43,684 bases of DNA from Pseudomonas sp. GM84 (GCF_000282535.1 NZ_AKJC01000043.1:1-43684), one strand, 5' to 3'. Positions 7,468 to 16,245 are shown, numbered from the stretch's first letter. Numbers and translations: made by a program. The notes: generated by a model from the letters alone, not told the origin.

Positions 7468-9690
7468 ATGTCCGAGCCCACTGCATTTTTCAGCGAACTG
7501 CTGTCCAGCCTGCCAAGCGACTGGCAAGCGCCGGTCGAAGCCCTCGCCGCCGACGTCCTGCACGCCAATACCCCCTTGCGCCTGGTACTGCTGGGCGGCT
7601 TTTCGGTCGGTAAAAGCAGCCTGTTGAACATGCTGCTGCAGGCGCCACTGCTGCAGACCGCACTCGAAGAGACCACCGCCCTGCCCACATTCATCGAGTA
7701 TGCTGCCGAGCGGAGCATGTCCTTGATCGGTCCGGACGGCAGCCAGTTGCCACTGGATGACGCGCAATTTGCACACGTCACCACCCATGCGCCCGAAGGC
7801 GCCGTCTGTGCCGTGCTGAATCTGCCTCAGCCCTGGCTCAAGGGTGTGTCGATCATCGACCTGCCGGGCTTGGGCAGTACCTCTGCGCACCATCGTGAGT
7901 ACACCTTGACCCAGGTTCGTCACGCCGATGCGGTGCTCTATCTGCTGAGCCCTCGTGGCCCCTCTGCCGCCGACATGGAAACGCTGCAGATCATTCAGCA
8001 GGCCGGCAAACGGGTAAAAGTGCTGGTCACCCACTGGGATGAAGTCGAAGCGGCCATTGCGCGGGGCGAGAAAGCCCCGTCGCTCGAACAGTGGGCCCAG
8101 CAGATCGAACGCGCTGCCGGCCTGCGGGTGCGCTTGGCCACCAGCCACCACGACGGCCTTGGGCGCGAGGATATTCTCGACTTCGTCGAGCGCGCTCGGG
8201 ACGATCTGCAGAGCATCCGCCTGCGCCGTTTCCAGGCAGAGCTGCGACCGGTACTGGAAAACGCACTCGGGCATAACGCCGAACAGCAGCGCGCCTGCGA
8301 AGTCGAGTCGGAACAGCAGGCCCAGGCCCTGCACCAGGAGCTGATCGAGCGAAAACAGCGCCTGGCCGATTTCAAGTCCAACCTCTACGGCGAACAGCAA
8401 GCCGATCGTTCTCGCCTCAGCCAGCAAGCTGGCGCCAGCGTGCGCCAGCAACGCCAGCAGCTGGTTCAGCAACTCGACGAGCAGGCTGCGAACTTGTCTG
8501 ACGAAACCGAATGGGCGCATTTCGGTCAGGTCGGTGGCCAACAACTGGATGCTGCCATCCGCACTATCGCCAGCCAGTTCTGCGAGCTTTCACAGCACTA
8601 TGGCGCCCTTGAGCTGCCAGCGGCAGATATCGTGGAACTCAACCTGCGCCTGCCCGTTCCCGAACCGGTTGCAGCAGAAGACTTCATCGATATCGGTCGC
8701 CTGACCCAGTTGCAGCAGGCGTTGACCGAACAACAGGACACCGAGCAGGCCATCTGCCAGAAGCAGGTTTCGCTGCAGGTCCACGACATGGATGAGCACG
8801 CACAGACCCTGCACGCGCTGACGCTGCAACAGCAAGCCCTGGCCTCCCAACCACTGCCGATGACCGTACAGCAGACAGGCAATGGCAATGGCGCCTTCAT
8901 TGGACGACTGGTGGGCGAAGTAGCAGACATCGGACTGATGTTCGTCAACCCGACCATTGTGGGGGCCAAGGTGGCGGCGCTGGTCGGCAAGGGCGCCAAG
9001 GTGGCCAAGGCCGTCAGCACCACGGTCAGGGTTGTCAAAGGTGTCCAGCAAGGCAAGACCTCGGTCAGAGGCGTTCCGCAACCGATCATGGAAAAGCTCG
9101 GCGGCCTGGAAATGCTCTCGCTCGGCTATTGGGGCGAGCGCATGGGCCAAGCGCTGAGTGGCCAGATGGAAATCGAGGTAGTGGATCCGCAGGCGATGGC
9201 CGAGCGCGAAGCGGCCCTCGCCGAACTGGAGCTGCAACGTCAGGCGCTGCGCCGGGCCTTGTCCCGCAACGAAGACATCGCCAATGAGCGGCAACTGACG
9301 GGGTGGGCACTGGAGCACAGCCAGAAAGAGCAGGCGCGCCTGCTGGGCGAGCTTGAACAACTCAAGCAGCACGCCGAACAGAAGCATCGCGAAGCCCTGC
9401 AACAACAGCAGCAAAATCGCCTCAATCAGTTGCAGCGCAGCAGTGAAAAAGCCCGGACCCAGTGGCTACAGAGCTTCGACCGCCAAGCCTCGGCCATGGA
9501 CGAACTGTTGCACAACCGGGTGCGAAGCTACTGGGAGGACCGCGTCGAAGCGCTGCTCAACGAACGGCTGCAGGACATTGACCTGCTTGCCGAACAGGCC
9601 CAGGCCAGCGCTCAGGACAAGCAGGCGACGCTGGTGATTCTGGCTGAACAGGCACAGGCACTGCAGCGCACCCTGGATACGCTGCACTGA
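7468..9690 (+). CDS. Dynamin-like large GTPase 2 with possible membrane segment
   Basis: The 740-residue GTPase has P-loop GGFSVGKS (43-50), switch region LEETTALPTF, G3 DLPG (131-134) and a G4-like THWD (188-191). Long coiled coils follow. Around residues 475-525 is a glycine- and valine-rich hydrophobic, partly amphipathic stretch (with FIGRLVGEVADIGLMF, then Lys/Ala/Val repeats) that could be the membrane-inserting paddle of a dynamin. The C-terminal 150 residues return to Gln/Glu-rich coiled coil. The gene starts ten bases after the first GTPase with GAAGGAACGACC before the ATG. The two are similar in layout but diverged in sequence, suggesting an old duplication and a paired machine. Confidence 0.87.
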   Translation: MSEPTAFFSELLSSLPSDWQAPVEALAADVLHANTPLRLVLLGGFSVGKSSLLNMLLQAPLLQTALEETTALPTFIEYAAERSMSLIGPDGSQLPLDDAQFAHVTTHAPEGAVCAVLNLPQPWLKGVSIIDLPGLGSTSAHHREYTLTQVRHADAVLYLLSPRGPSAADMETLQIIQQAGKRVKVLVTHWDEVEAAIARGEKAPSLEQWAQQIERAAGLRVRLATSHHDGLGREDILDFVERARDDLQSIRLRRFQAELRPVLENALGHNAEQQRACEVESEQQAQALHQELIERKQRLADFKSNLYGEQQADRSRLSQQAGASVRQQRQQLVQQLDEQAANLSDETEWAHFGQVGGQQLDAAIRTIASQFCELSQHYGALELPAADIVELNLRLPVPEPVAAEDFIDIGRLTQLQQALTEQQDTEQAICQKQVSLQVHDMDEHAQTLHALTLQQQALASQPLPMTVQQTGNGNGAFIGRLVGEVADIGLMFVNPTIVGAKVAALVGKGAKVAKAVSTTVRVVKGVQQGKTSVRGVPQPIMEKLGGLEMLSLGYWGERMGQALSGQMEIEVVDPQAMAEREAALAELELQRQALRRALSRNEDIANERQLTGWALEHSQKEQARLLGELEQLKQHAEQKHREALQQQQQNRLNQLQRSSEKARTQWLQSFDRQASAMDELLHNRVRSYWEDRVEALLNERLQDIDLLAEQAQASAQDKQATLVILAEQAQALQRTLDTLH

Positions 9691-9698
9691 ACAGGCCC

Positions 9699-9727
9699 GC
9701 CCGCTTCCTCTGCCAGGGGAAGCGGGC
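9699..9727 (+). terminator. Strong intra-operon hairpin (possible attenuator)
   Basis: GCCCGCTTCC at 9699-9708 and GGAAGCGGGC at 9718-9727 form a perfect 10-base-pair stem with a 9-base loop, nine bases after the stop of GTPase 2. It is followed by GCTTTGCG, not a strong T run, so full termination is uncertain. It may be an attenuator or mRNA-stability element setting the ratio between the two dynamins and the downstream genes. Confidence 0.55.
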
Positions 9728-9758
9728 GCTTTGCGAATTCGTCCGAGTAGAACATTGC

Positions 9759-10265
9759 ATGACGTCCGAAAACTCATCAGCCAGGCAGGCGCCAGGCGTC
9801 GCACCCTCCGAGCAACTGGAGCACTTTCTCGGCTCATCCACGCAGTCAGCGGTCGTGTTCCGCTACCTCGATATGCTGGCCGAACGTACACAGGCCCTCG
9901 AACAGCGCATTGGGCTGCACGAGGTGCAGCAACTGCGGCGGGAAAACAAGCAGCTGCGCGAACAGGTAAAACAAGGCACTTGCGTAAGCATCGACTTGCT
10001 GACCGTCTATCTGCCGATCATCTATCACAACTTCTGGAATACCGTGCGTCCCGACGAGTTGGCCATGCTGGCTGGCAGCAGCCAGATTCCGCAAATTCCT
10101 TCACCCTACAATGAACCGGATGCGTTGCTGGTGACGTCCATGAAGCAGCGCTTCCTGCAATTGTCCGAGGAAGCCCGCGGCAGCGTCATTGCGTTCTGTC
10201 ACCGACTGCCCTACCCCCTCACCGTTCGCCGCTCGATGCAGTCGGTGCTGAAGGCCTCGGCATGA
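9759..10265 (+). CDS. Uncharacterised coiled-coil protein of the GTPase operon
   Basis: This 168-residue soluble protein is of no family I recognise. Residues about 42-75 form a coiled coil (LAERTQALEQRIG followed by a QLRRENKQLREQ stretch), then a compact domain with aromatic residues (VYLPIIYHNFWNTV). The start ATG at 9759 follows the intra-operon hairpin. Its end overlaps the next gene by four bases (ATGA), so the two are translationally coupled. Its place between the dynamins and the Hsp70-like ATPase suggests an adaptor. That is inference. Confidence 0.75.
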   Translation: MTSENSSARQAPGVAPSEQLEHFLGSSTQSAVVFRYLDMLAERTQALEQRIGLHEVQQLRRENKQLREQVKQGTCVSIDLLTVYLPIIYHNFWNTVRPDELAMLAGSSQIPQIPSPYNEPDALLVTSMKQRFLQLSEEARGSVIAFCHRLPYPLTVRRSMQSVLKASA

Positions 10266-10831
10266 TCGAAGAACCACAGCACACCGCGCCCGCGCTGGAC
10301 ACCACCGTTCGCACCACCCTGCTGACGCTGCTGGCGAGCGATGAACAGGTGCAGCAGGCAGTCCGCCAACTTTGCACGCCATCCGCCACGACAGCCCTCG
10401 CAGCTGCCGAGCCCCAGGCGTTCGGCCCTGAGCGTGAGCTGCTTGACTGGATCACCCAGGACGCGGTCCTGAAGCACGCCTGGTTCAGCGCAGAGGAGCC
10501 GGAGGAGCGCCAGTTGGTGCGGCTGATCGCCATCGCCTCGCAATGGGATCGGCTATTGCTGCTCTGGGACTGCCTGGCCACACGCTGCAAGGACGAGCAG
10601 CGCGACGCTTCGACCACCGAGCAGAACATCCTGATGCGCTGCCTGGCGCTGCACAACCTCATCTGGCAGGAGCACCAGGCCAGCCTGCACAGCGTCGCGG
10701 CTGGCACGCCCTTCGACCCGCTGTGCCACCAGCGTGGAACGCTGCATGGCGACACCGTGAGCGCGCAATGGCTACCCGGCTTGCGCAATGCCGCCGGACA
10801 ACTGCAGCGCAAGCCACTGGTTCGCACCTAG
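10262..10831 (+). CDS. Uncharacterised helical protein of the GTPase operon
   Basis: This 189-residue, mostly helical protein has no recognised family. The sequence shows an N-terminal helical part, a Trp/Leu-rich centre (about 75-115) and a Gly/His-containing C-terminus. No transmembrane segment, signal peptide or catalytic motif is obvious. Its ATG overlaps the stop of the preceding gene in ATGA, and the Hsp70-like gene starts 38 bases later. It is probably a structural or adaptor partner specific to this operon. Several reverse-strand open frames here are shadows. Confidence 0.72.
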   Translation: MIEEPQHTAPALDTTVRTTLLTLLASDEQVQQAVRQLCTPSATTALAAAEPQAFGPERELLDWITQDAVLKHAWFSAEEPEERQLVRLIAIASQWDRLLLLWDCLATRCKDEQRDASTTEQNILMRCLALHNLIWQEHQASLHSVAAGTPFDPLCHQRGTLHGDTVSAQWLPGLRNAAGQLQRKPLVRT

Positions 10832-10869
10832 AAGCACGCTCGAATTCTGCCGATCAAGGACACCTTCCC

Positions 10870-13512
10870 ATGGACACCCCGGAAAAAAACATCCCCGACT
10901 TCCTGTACAAGCGTTTCATCTCAACGCTTACCAAAATCATCGCTGAAACCTTGGACAAGCAACCGTACTGGTGGGTGCAGGTCAACGGCGCCAAAGAGAA
11001 GTCCATGATCTTTGACAGCCACACCCGGCTGCTATGGGATACCTGCGCGGATATGGGCAAAACATTCGAGGTCGACGAAGGCGCAAAAGCAGCTGCCGCG
11101 TCACGGGACGGCAAACTGTCGAACTGGCGCTTGCCCACCAAGCTCGAACTCACCGCGTTCGCCAAAACGACCGCCAACCCATTGCGCAAGGGCATCAAGA
11201 ATCGTCTGAAGGACAAGTACGACTGGTTGTCTGCCGACGGCAATGTCGACCTCGACACACTCGGGTTGGTCAACTACCGCCCGGGCGCGCTGATGCCCTG
11301 CAATGAGGCGCTGGTAGCCAAGAGCAACGTCGAAATCGTGGCCGAGGCGCTACGCCGAGGCTGGCAATTGCGCGACTGCACTGCCCAGGAAAGGCCGCTG
11401 GATCTGAACATGCTGCAGGACGAGCCTGACCTGATGGCCGCGTACCTGGATGTCGACTACATCTCCGCCCGCCTGCCCAAGCTGGACACCCTCCAGTTCA
11501 CCGATCCGAACAAGGGCCTGTGGGAATTCTGGGGCATGGACGAAGCGCTGCTGGCCCGGCAAGGTGTCCGTGCCCGCAACCCTGCGCTGGATGTGCGCGA
11601 TAGCAACGTCGCCATCGACTTCGGCACCAACAGCACCGTGGTGGCCTACGACGACAACGACCAGCACAAGCTGTTGCGGGTCGGACTGAGTGACTATTGG
11701 CAGCAGGAGCGCGCGGAGCACTACGAGAACCCGACGCTGCTGGAGTTCATCCATTTCCCCGACCTGCTCGAAGCCTGGCACAAAGATACCTTCCGCCCCG
11801 GCGTCAGCTGGGACCAGGTCCGCTATTCCCATGCCGCTCAGCAGTCGCTGCGCGACAACAACAGCGACCCTCGCGTGGTCGCCAGCATCCTGGCCAAGAT
11901 CAAGCAATGGGCCTTGCGCGAGAGCACCTCGCCACGCGTTCGCCTGAGCGATCGGCAAGAACCTCAGGGCATGGAGCACGAACTCGCCGCCCTGACCTTG
12001 CGCAATCCGGTACGCGGCCAGGCCATGCAGGTAAGCCCGCAAGACCCGTTTGACCCGATCGAGCTGTATGCCTGGTTCCTGGGCCTGCATATCAACTGGC
12101 GCGGTCGCGGTCTGTTCCTGCGCTACTACATGACATTCCCGGTCGCCTACCCGCGCGAGGTCAAGGACAAGATCCTCGCCTCGTTCCGCCGCGGCCTGAT
12201 GCGCAGCCTGCCGGCAACGCTGGTGGGTGAGCGCGCTTTCGCCCAGTTCGCTGTAGAGGAACGGGCCTCGGAACCTGCCGCGTACGCAGCCGGCGTCATG
12301 CCGTGCCTTGGCATCAAGCCTGATATCGAGGGCTTTGCCTACGCCGTGTTCGACTTTGGCGGCGGCACCACCGATTTCGATTTTGGCTACTACCGCCTGC
12401 CCACCCCCGAGGAAGAAGACGAAGGCAAGGAAGAGGTGTTCGAGCACTTCGGCGCGGCCGGTGACAAGTTCCTCGGGGGTGAAAACCTGCTGGAAAACCT
12501 GGCGTACCGGGTTTTCCGTCACAACCTGGATGTTTGCCGCGACAAGAAGATTGCCTTCACCCGGCCACTGGATGCCGAGGAATTCGCCGGCAGCGAGATG
12601 TTCCTGCAACAGACCCAGGCGGCGTCCACCAATACCGCCATGCTCATGAGCCGGTTGCGCCCACTCTGGGAAAAAGGCGCATTGGAGAACACTTCGGGCA
12701 TCGAAACCCTGGACCTGCTGGATCGCAGCGGACAGAAGGTGTCCTGCCAACTGGCCATTCTCCCCGACGCGCTCAACGCCTACCTGGAGCAGCGCGTCGA
12801 GCAAGGCGTGTGCAATTTCCTGGCGGCACTGGAAAAAGCGTTTGCCAAGCACAAGCCCGATCAGGTCCAGGTGCTGTTGGCCGGCAATGCCAGTCGATCA
12901 CAGCGCGTGCTGGACCTGTTCAGAGCCCTTGAAACCCAGCGTCACACCGAGCCCCCCAGCAGCGAATCCCAGGTACGGGTGTACCGCTACGCCAATCAGT
13001 TGTTCAGCGAGCAGAGCCTGTCGCTGGTGATCCATGAACCGCTCACCGCCAGTGAACAGGACCCGTTCACGCCCACTGCCAAGACGGGCGTTGCATTAGG
13101 CTTGTTGCGCCTGTGTCCGGGCAGCCCCGTCAAGGTGATCAATCGCACCCAGGACCAATCCGGCAACGAAGCGCCCTTTGCCCACTACGTGGGCCGTGTC
13201 CGCCAGGGCACGTTCCTGCCGATCGTGGCCCAGGGCAGTGACTATGAGCAGTGGCACGAACTCGGCGCGCCGAGTGAGGGTGTGTTCAACCTCTATCACT
13301 CCCAGTCGCCGCAGGCGCACACCGGCATGTTGAAACAGGGTGAACCCGGCTTGTTCAAGAAGCGCCTCGACCTGTTCGGCCATTTTCACGGCCAGCGGGT
13401 GTTCGCGCGCATCGTCGGACCTTCCACGATCGAGATCTGCACAGCGGCATCGCATCAGGCCCTTGAGCAGGATGAGCTGGAAAACAACCGAGTACTGGAC
13501 CTTGATGACTGA
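10870..13512 (+). CDS. Hsp70/actin-fold ATPase with N-terminal DUF1566-like domain
   Basis: The 880-residue protein has two parts. Residues about 38-145 resemble the DUF1566 (Lcl_C) fold: MIFDSHTRLLWDT, then SNWRLPTKLEL and a later YDWLSADG. From about residue 245 it is an Hsp70/actin-type ATPase: phosphate-1 loop IDFGTNSTVVAYD (about 249-261), phosphate-2 FDFGGGTTDFDF (494-505) and adenosine motif VLLAGNASRSQ (668-678). It lacks a recognisable DnaK peptide-binding domain. Such DnaK-like proteins can act as ATP-driven switches on protein complexes. The start at 10870 follows AAGGACACCTTCCC; an open frame extends upstream to 10543 but overlaps the preceding gene out of frame. The large SrfB-type Hsp70-like proteins are a possible relative, which I could not verify. 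Confidence 0.82.
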   Translation: MDTPEKNIPDFLYKRFISTLTKIIAETLDKQPYWWVQVNGAKEKSMIFDSHTRLLWDTCADMGKTFEVDEGAKAAAASRDGKLSNWRLPTKLELTAFAKTTANPLRKGIKNRLKDKYDWLSADGNVDLDTLGLVNYRPGALMPCNEALVAKSNVEIVAEALRRGWQLRDCTAQERPLDLNMLQDEPDLMAAYLDVDYISARLPKLDTLQFTDPNKGLWEFWGMDEALLARQGVRARNPALDVRDSNVAIDFGTNSTVVAYDDNDQHKLLRVGLSDYWQQERAEHYENPTLLEFIHFPDLLEAWHKDTFRPGVSWDQVRYSHAAQQSLRDNNSDPRVVASILAKIKQWALRESTSPRVRLSDRQEPQGMEHELAALTLRNPVRGQAMQVSPQDPFDPIELYAWFLGLHINWRGRGLFLRYYMTFPVAYPREVKDKILASFRRGLMRSLPATLVGERAFAQFAVEERASEPAAYAAGVMPCLGIKPDIEGFAYAVFDFGGGTTDFDFGYYRLPTPEEEDEGKEEVFEHFGAAGDKFLGGENLLENLAYRVFRHNLDVCRDKKIAFTRPLDAEEFAGSEMFLQQTQAASTNTAMLMSRLRPLWEKGALENTSGIETLDLLDRSGQKVSCQLAILPDALNAYLEQRVEQGVCNFLAALEKAFAKHKPDQVQVLLAGNASRSQRVLDLFRALETQRHTEPPSSESQVRVYRYANQLFSEQSLSLVIHEPLTASEQDPFTPTAKTGVALGLLRLCPGSPVKVINRTQDQSGNEAPFAHYVGRVRQGTFLPIVAQGSDYEQWHELGAPSEGVFNLYHSQSPQAHTGMLKQGEPGLFKKRLDLFGHFHGQRVFARIVGPSTIEICTAASHQALEQDELENNRVLDLDD

Positions 13513-13885
13513 GCCCCCCATGACGCAACGCCATACCTCCGCTAAAGCACGATCGAAAGCCGTAAAGTCGCGGAACGGGTCATCGTCGGCGGCCACGGCG
13601 GCCGAATTGCAGGCCCGGGCGGCACTGGAAGAGGCACGACACAAGCAGCTCTGCCAGTTGCTTGAACACACCGTGCAACGCCATTGCGATGACTTCCTGC
13701 GGCAACTGGCGACAACGGCTGTACAGGTGAAGACGATGGCCGAGATCGCGGCGATGCAAGCGCAGTTGCTTCAACAGATGCCCACGCCGCCAAAAGACGC
13801 CAAGGCCAAGAAGCCAAGCGAAAGCCCCGTGGGGAGTGGCAATCAGGTGGTGAGTACTTATCTGAAGTCCCTCTTCACTCAATGA
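13505..13885 (+). CDS. Small basic/helical protein of the GTPase operon
   Basis: The 126-residue product starts with an ATG overlapping the stop of the Hsp70-like gene by eight bases; a second ATG at 13520 would give 121 residues. The N-terminus is Lys/Arg/Ser-rich and probably disordered. Residues about 30-100 form an Ala/Gln/Leu-rich helix of coiled-coil character, and the tail is Lys/Pro-rich. No family was recognised. Its stop overlaps the next start (ATGA). A short helical partner beside an Hsp70-like ATPase could be a co-factor or adaptor. This is inference. Confidence 0.65.
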   Translation: MTEPPMTQRHTSAKARSKAVKSRNGSSSAATAAELQARAALEEARHKQLCQLLEHTVQRHCDDFLRQLATTAVQVKTMAEIAAMQAQLLQQMPTPPKDAKAKKPSESPVGSGNQVVSTYLKSLFTQ

Positions 13886-14673
13886 CGAACACCATCGAAC
13901 CTTTCGCCTTGCCCGCGCAAGGCGAACAGAAGAGAACCTGCATGCAAGACATCGTCAGTCGTCTTGAACAACAGCTGTCGCAAGACATCAGCCGCATCCA
14001 CCAGCCGGACAGCAACTCGGCCGCTCGCCATGCCGCTCAACGCTTGCAGGCCGTGGCCGAGCATGCCCCGGCATTTCTCGCCGTGCTGGCCGAGCCCTGG
14101 CTCGATTGCCCGGTGAGCGAGCGCACAGAGCAGCTTCTGCTCGACTGTGCACGTATTCATCTCTACGCCCGCATCCTCGATGATGCGCTCGATGAAGGCC
14201 TGACCGTGTGCCGACAGAACTTGCTGCGGGCGCAGCCGATGTTCTGGCAAACCGTGCAACGTATCGGCGCACGTGTCCCGACCCGCGTTGCGCAGGAGGC
14301 CGAACAGTTGATTCAAGAGACAGTGTCAGCCGTACTGCATGATGATCTGCGCGGTGATCCGCAGTACTGGGGCCCGAAAAACCATCACCTGTTGCTGGTG
14401 CCGTTGCTGCTGTCGGAGAACAGTGCAGCGTACCAGGCTTGCCGCAGCGGGCTGTCGAACCTCATTGCCCTGGTACAAGCCGGCGATGAGTGGAAACAGG
14501 GTGTATTGACTGACGTTTCACTGCGCGCCGAGCTGCTCGATTTCGTCACGCAATGCCTGGACCCTGAACAACTCGCCACACTGAGTCGCCTCGGCTGGCA
14601 GGGTGCCGCTGAACGCATCGTCTGGAACGCCGATCAGTTGATCAGCGTGCTATCTGAACCTTCCTGCGTATGA
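13882..14673 (+). CDS. Uncharacterised helical protein of the GTPase operon
   Basis: This 263-residue, mainly helical soluble protein is of no family I recognise. It contains acidic segments (ARILDDALDEG near residue 95), an aromatic QYWGPKNHH stretch around 153-163 and a Leu-rich helix after it. Start and stop both overlap neighbours by four bases (ATGA at 13882 and 14670), so it is translationally coupled on both sides, to the small helical protein and to the third GTPase. An internal ATG at 13942 is a possible alternative start. The tight coupling argues for a fixed-ratio complex. Confidence 0.75.
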   Translation: MTNTIEPFALPAQGEQKRTCMQDIVSRLEQQLSQDISRIHQPDSNSAARHAAQRLQAVAEHAPAFLAVLAEPWLDCPVSERTEQLLLDCARIHLYARILDDALDEGLTVCRQNLLRAQPMFWQTVQRIGARVPTRVAQEAEQLIQETVSAVLHDDLRGDPQYWGPKNHHLLLVPLLLSENSAAYQACRSGLSNLIALVQAGDEWKQGVLTDVSLRAELLDFVTQCLDPEQLATLSRLGWQGAAERIVWNADQLISVLSEPSCV

Positions 14674-16208
14674 ATGCCATGACTGCCAATGCAATACCTC
14701 AAAACATCGCCTTTAGCCGTTCACTGAGGGTCCAGCAGCACTTGCTGTCCTTCACTGAGCAAATGATGAGCACCAGCGGTGTGGAGGACGGTGTACTGAC
14801 TGCCCGGTTCGTCGGTGAGTTTTCCGCCGGCAAGACGCGCCTGCTGGGAGAACTGTTCGGCGAGCAGATTCCAGAGGCATTGCTGCCGATCAGTTCACGC
14901 GAGCGCCAGACCCGACTGCCATTGGAAATCACCTTTGGCGATTCGCCGGCGCTGACCCTGATCCAGCGTGAGCATGACTACTCGGCGGCAGAAGTTGTCG
15001 AAGCCTTTGCTCAGTTTCCGGAACGCAACGAACTGGCTCACCTGGACCCGATGTGTCACCGATTGCGCCTGACGGTCAACGAGCCTCGGCTGGTCTTGCC
15101 GGAAGGCGATGGCTACAGCGACGACAAGCGCCCCAAGCGCCTGTTCCTGATCGATACACCCGGTTGGAATTCGGGTGACGACGAGATCGCAGAGCAGCGC
15201 GCCGCGTTGCAGATGACCGGCCACCACAACCTTGCCCTCGTCTACGTGACCCATGCCGCCCGGCTGGACGGCGCGACCAACGCCGATCACCTGAAAGACT
15301 TCATGTCGGCGCTGGCAGAAGCCGATGACGAGGCCAGGTTCCTGGGCCAGGCCAAATTGGTGATGGTCATCACCCACTGCCCCGACAAGGACGCGGCCCA
15401 CCTGAAACAACGCGCGCAAAACCTGGCCTGCCGGTTGTGGGAGGAACTTGACCGCGCAGCGAGCGAGCTGGAGCTCGACATTTTCTGCGTAGACTTCCCG
15501 GTCATGTCCGGCGGCGACTTGCAGCGTTTTCGCGATCAGTTCTGGCATCGCTTGCTCGCCCCGCTGGGCCGCCCGCCGGAGCCTGTCGACAGCCACCCAT
15601 GGGCAGCAACGTTCAAACGCTGGCCCGCTGAGTGGGACATCACCCCCTACCTGCTCGAGTCCGCGCAACTGCTTGAGCGTGGTAAACGCCTGCTGGCCCA
15701 GGCACGTGTCGGTGGAGAGTTCGTGGCAGGCATGAACATGTACCGGCTGATAGGCCTGAAACCCGCCGAAATCCGCGAAAAGGTGTTAAAGACCTGGCTC
15801 AAGCAGTTGGCAACCGATGCCGCAACGCTCGAGCACTGGAGTGTTCCCGCCCTCGCTAAAGGCCATCCGTTGTTTCAATGGTGGAAACACTACTGGCAGG
15901 TTGAAATGAAGCACTTGCTGACTCCGGTCAGTAACTTTTTTGCTACCGCTCAGCGCACAATCAAGCGCCTGGAGCACGATACCGAAGATCTGCAGCAACA
16001 CCTTGACCAACAACTCAGCGAACCGTACGAATCGGCCCTGGCTGCGCTTACCGGCAGTTTCGCCTGTCTGGTAGGTGGCCTGCCGGTGCTGTGCAGGGAA
16101 CATGGGATCGAACAACGCATTGCAACGCTGTTGTCGCTGTCTTTACTGCAGAGCCGCTACGAAGATTACTACTTCCATCATCGGGCACAGTTTGCAGCCG
16201 CCACCTGA
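14670..16208 (+). CDS. Third GTPase of the operon, dynamin/Era-like
   Basis: The 512-residue P-loop GTPase has G1 GEFSAGKT (49-56), switch region LPISSRERQTRLPLE and G3 DTPG (162-165). The G4 position reads ITHCPDK (234-240), not a standard N/TKxD. It is shorter than the two dynamins and lacks their long coiled coils. Its C-terminal half is helical with Trp-rich patches (FQWWKHYWQ around residue 400). It is the last gene of the operon, overlapping the preceding one by ATGA, and a stable hairpin follows its stop. It may be the regulatory GTPase of the set. No transmembrane segment is obvious. Confidence 0.8.
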   Translation: MNAMTANAIPQNIAFSRSLRVQQHLLSFTEQMMSTSGVEDGVLTARFVGEFSAGKTRLLGELFGEQIPEALLPISSRERQTRLPLEITFGDSPALTLIQREHDYSAAEVVEAFAQFPERNELAHLDPMCHRLRLTVNEPRLVLPEGDGYSDDKRPKRLFLIDTPGWNSGDDEIAEQRAALQMTGHHNLALVYVTHAARLDGATNADHLKDFMSALAEADDEARFLGQAKLVMVITHCPDKDAAHLKQRAQNLACRLWEELDRAASELELDIFCVDFPVMSGGDLQRFRDQFWHRLLAPLGRPPEPVDSHPWAATFKRWPAEWDITPYLLESAQLLERGKRLLAQARVGGEFVAGMNMYRLIGLKPAEIREKVLKTWLKQLATDAATLEHWSVPALAKGHPLFQWWKHYWQVEMKHLLTPVSNFFATAQRTIKRLEHDTEDLQQHLDQQLSEPYESALAALTGSFACLVGGLPVLCREHGIEQRIATLLSLSLLQSRYEDYYFHHRAQFAAAT

Positions 16209-16223
16209 AGCAACCGCAGGGAT

Positions 16224-16245
16224 GAGGCCAGGGTTGCCCGGCCTC
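16224..16245 (+). terminator. Hairpin directly after the GTPase operon
   Basis: GAGGCC (16224-16229) pairs with GGCCTC (16240-16245). Inner GGG/CCC pairs and a single bulged A give a 9-base-pair stem with a TTG loop, 15 bases after the operon's final stop. There is no T run after it, so it may act as an mRNA 3'-end stabiliser or a weak terminator. Confidence 0.45.

Noticed and set aside
10543..10869. Long N-terminal extension of the Hsp70-like protein
   Set aside because: It overlaps the preceding gene in another frame and reads as low-quality Ala/Arg/Gln sequence. The ATG at 10870 has its own ribosome-binding site.
5148..16208. Assignment as the srfABC virulence operon
   Set aside because: Only the large Hsp70-like protein and the GTPase types are reminiscent. 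Gene number, order and the DUF1566-like domain do not fit what I know, and I cannot confirm it without a search.
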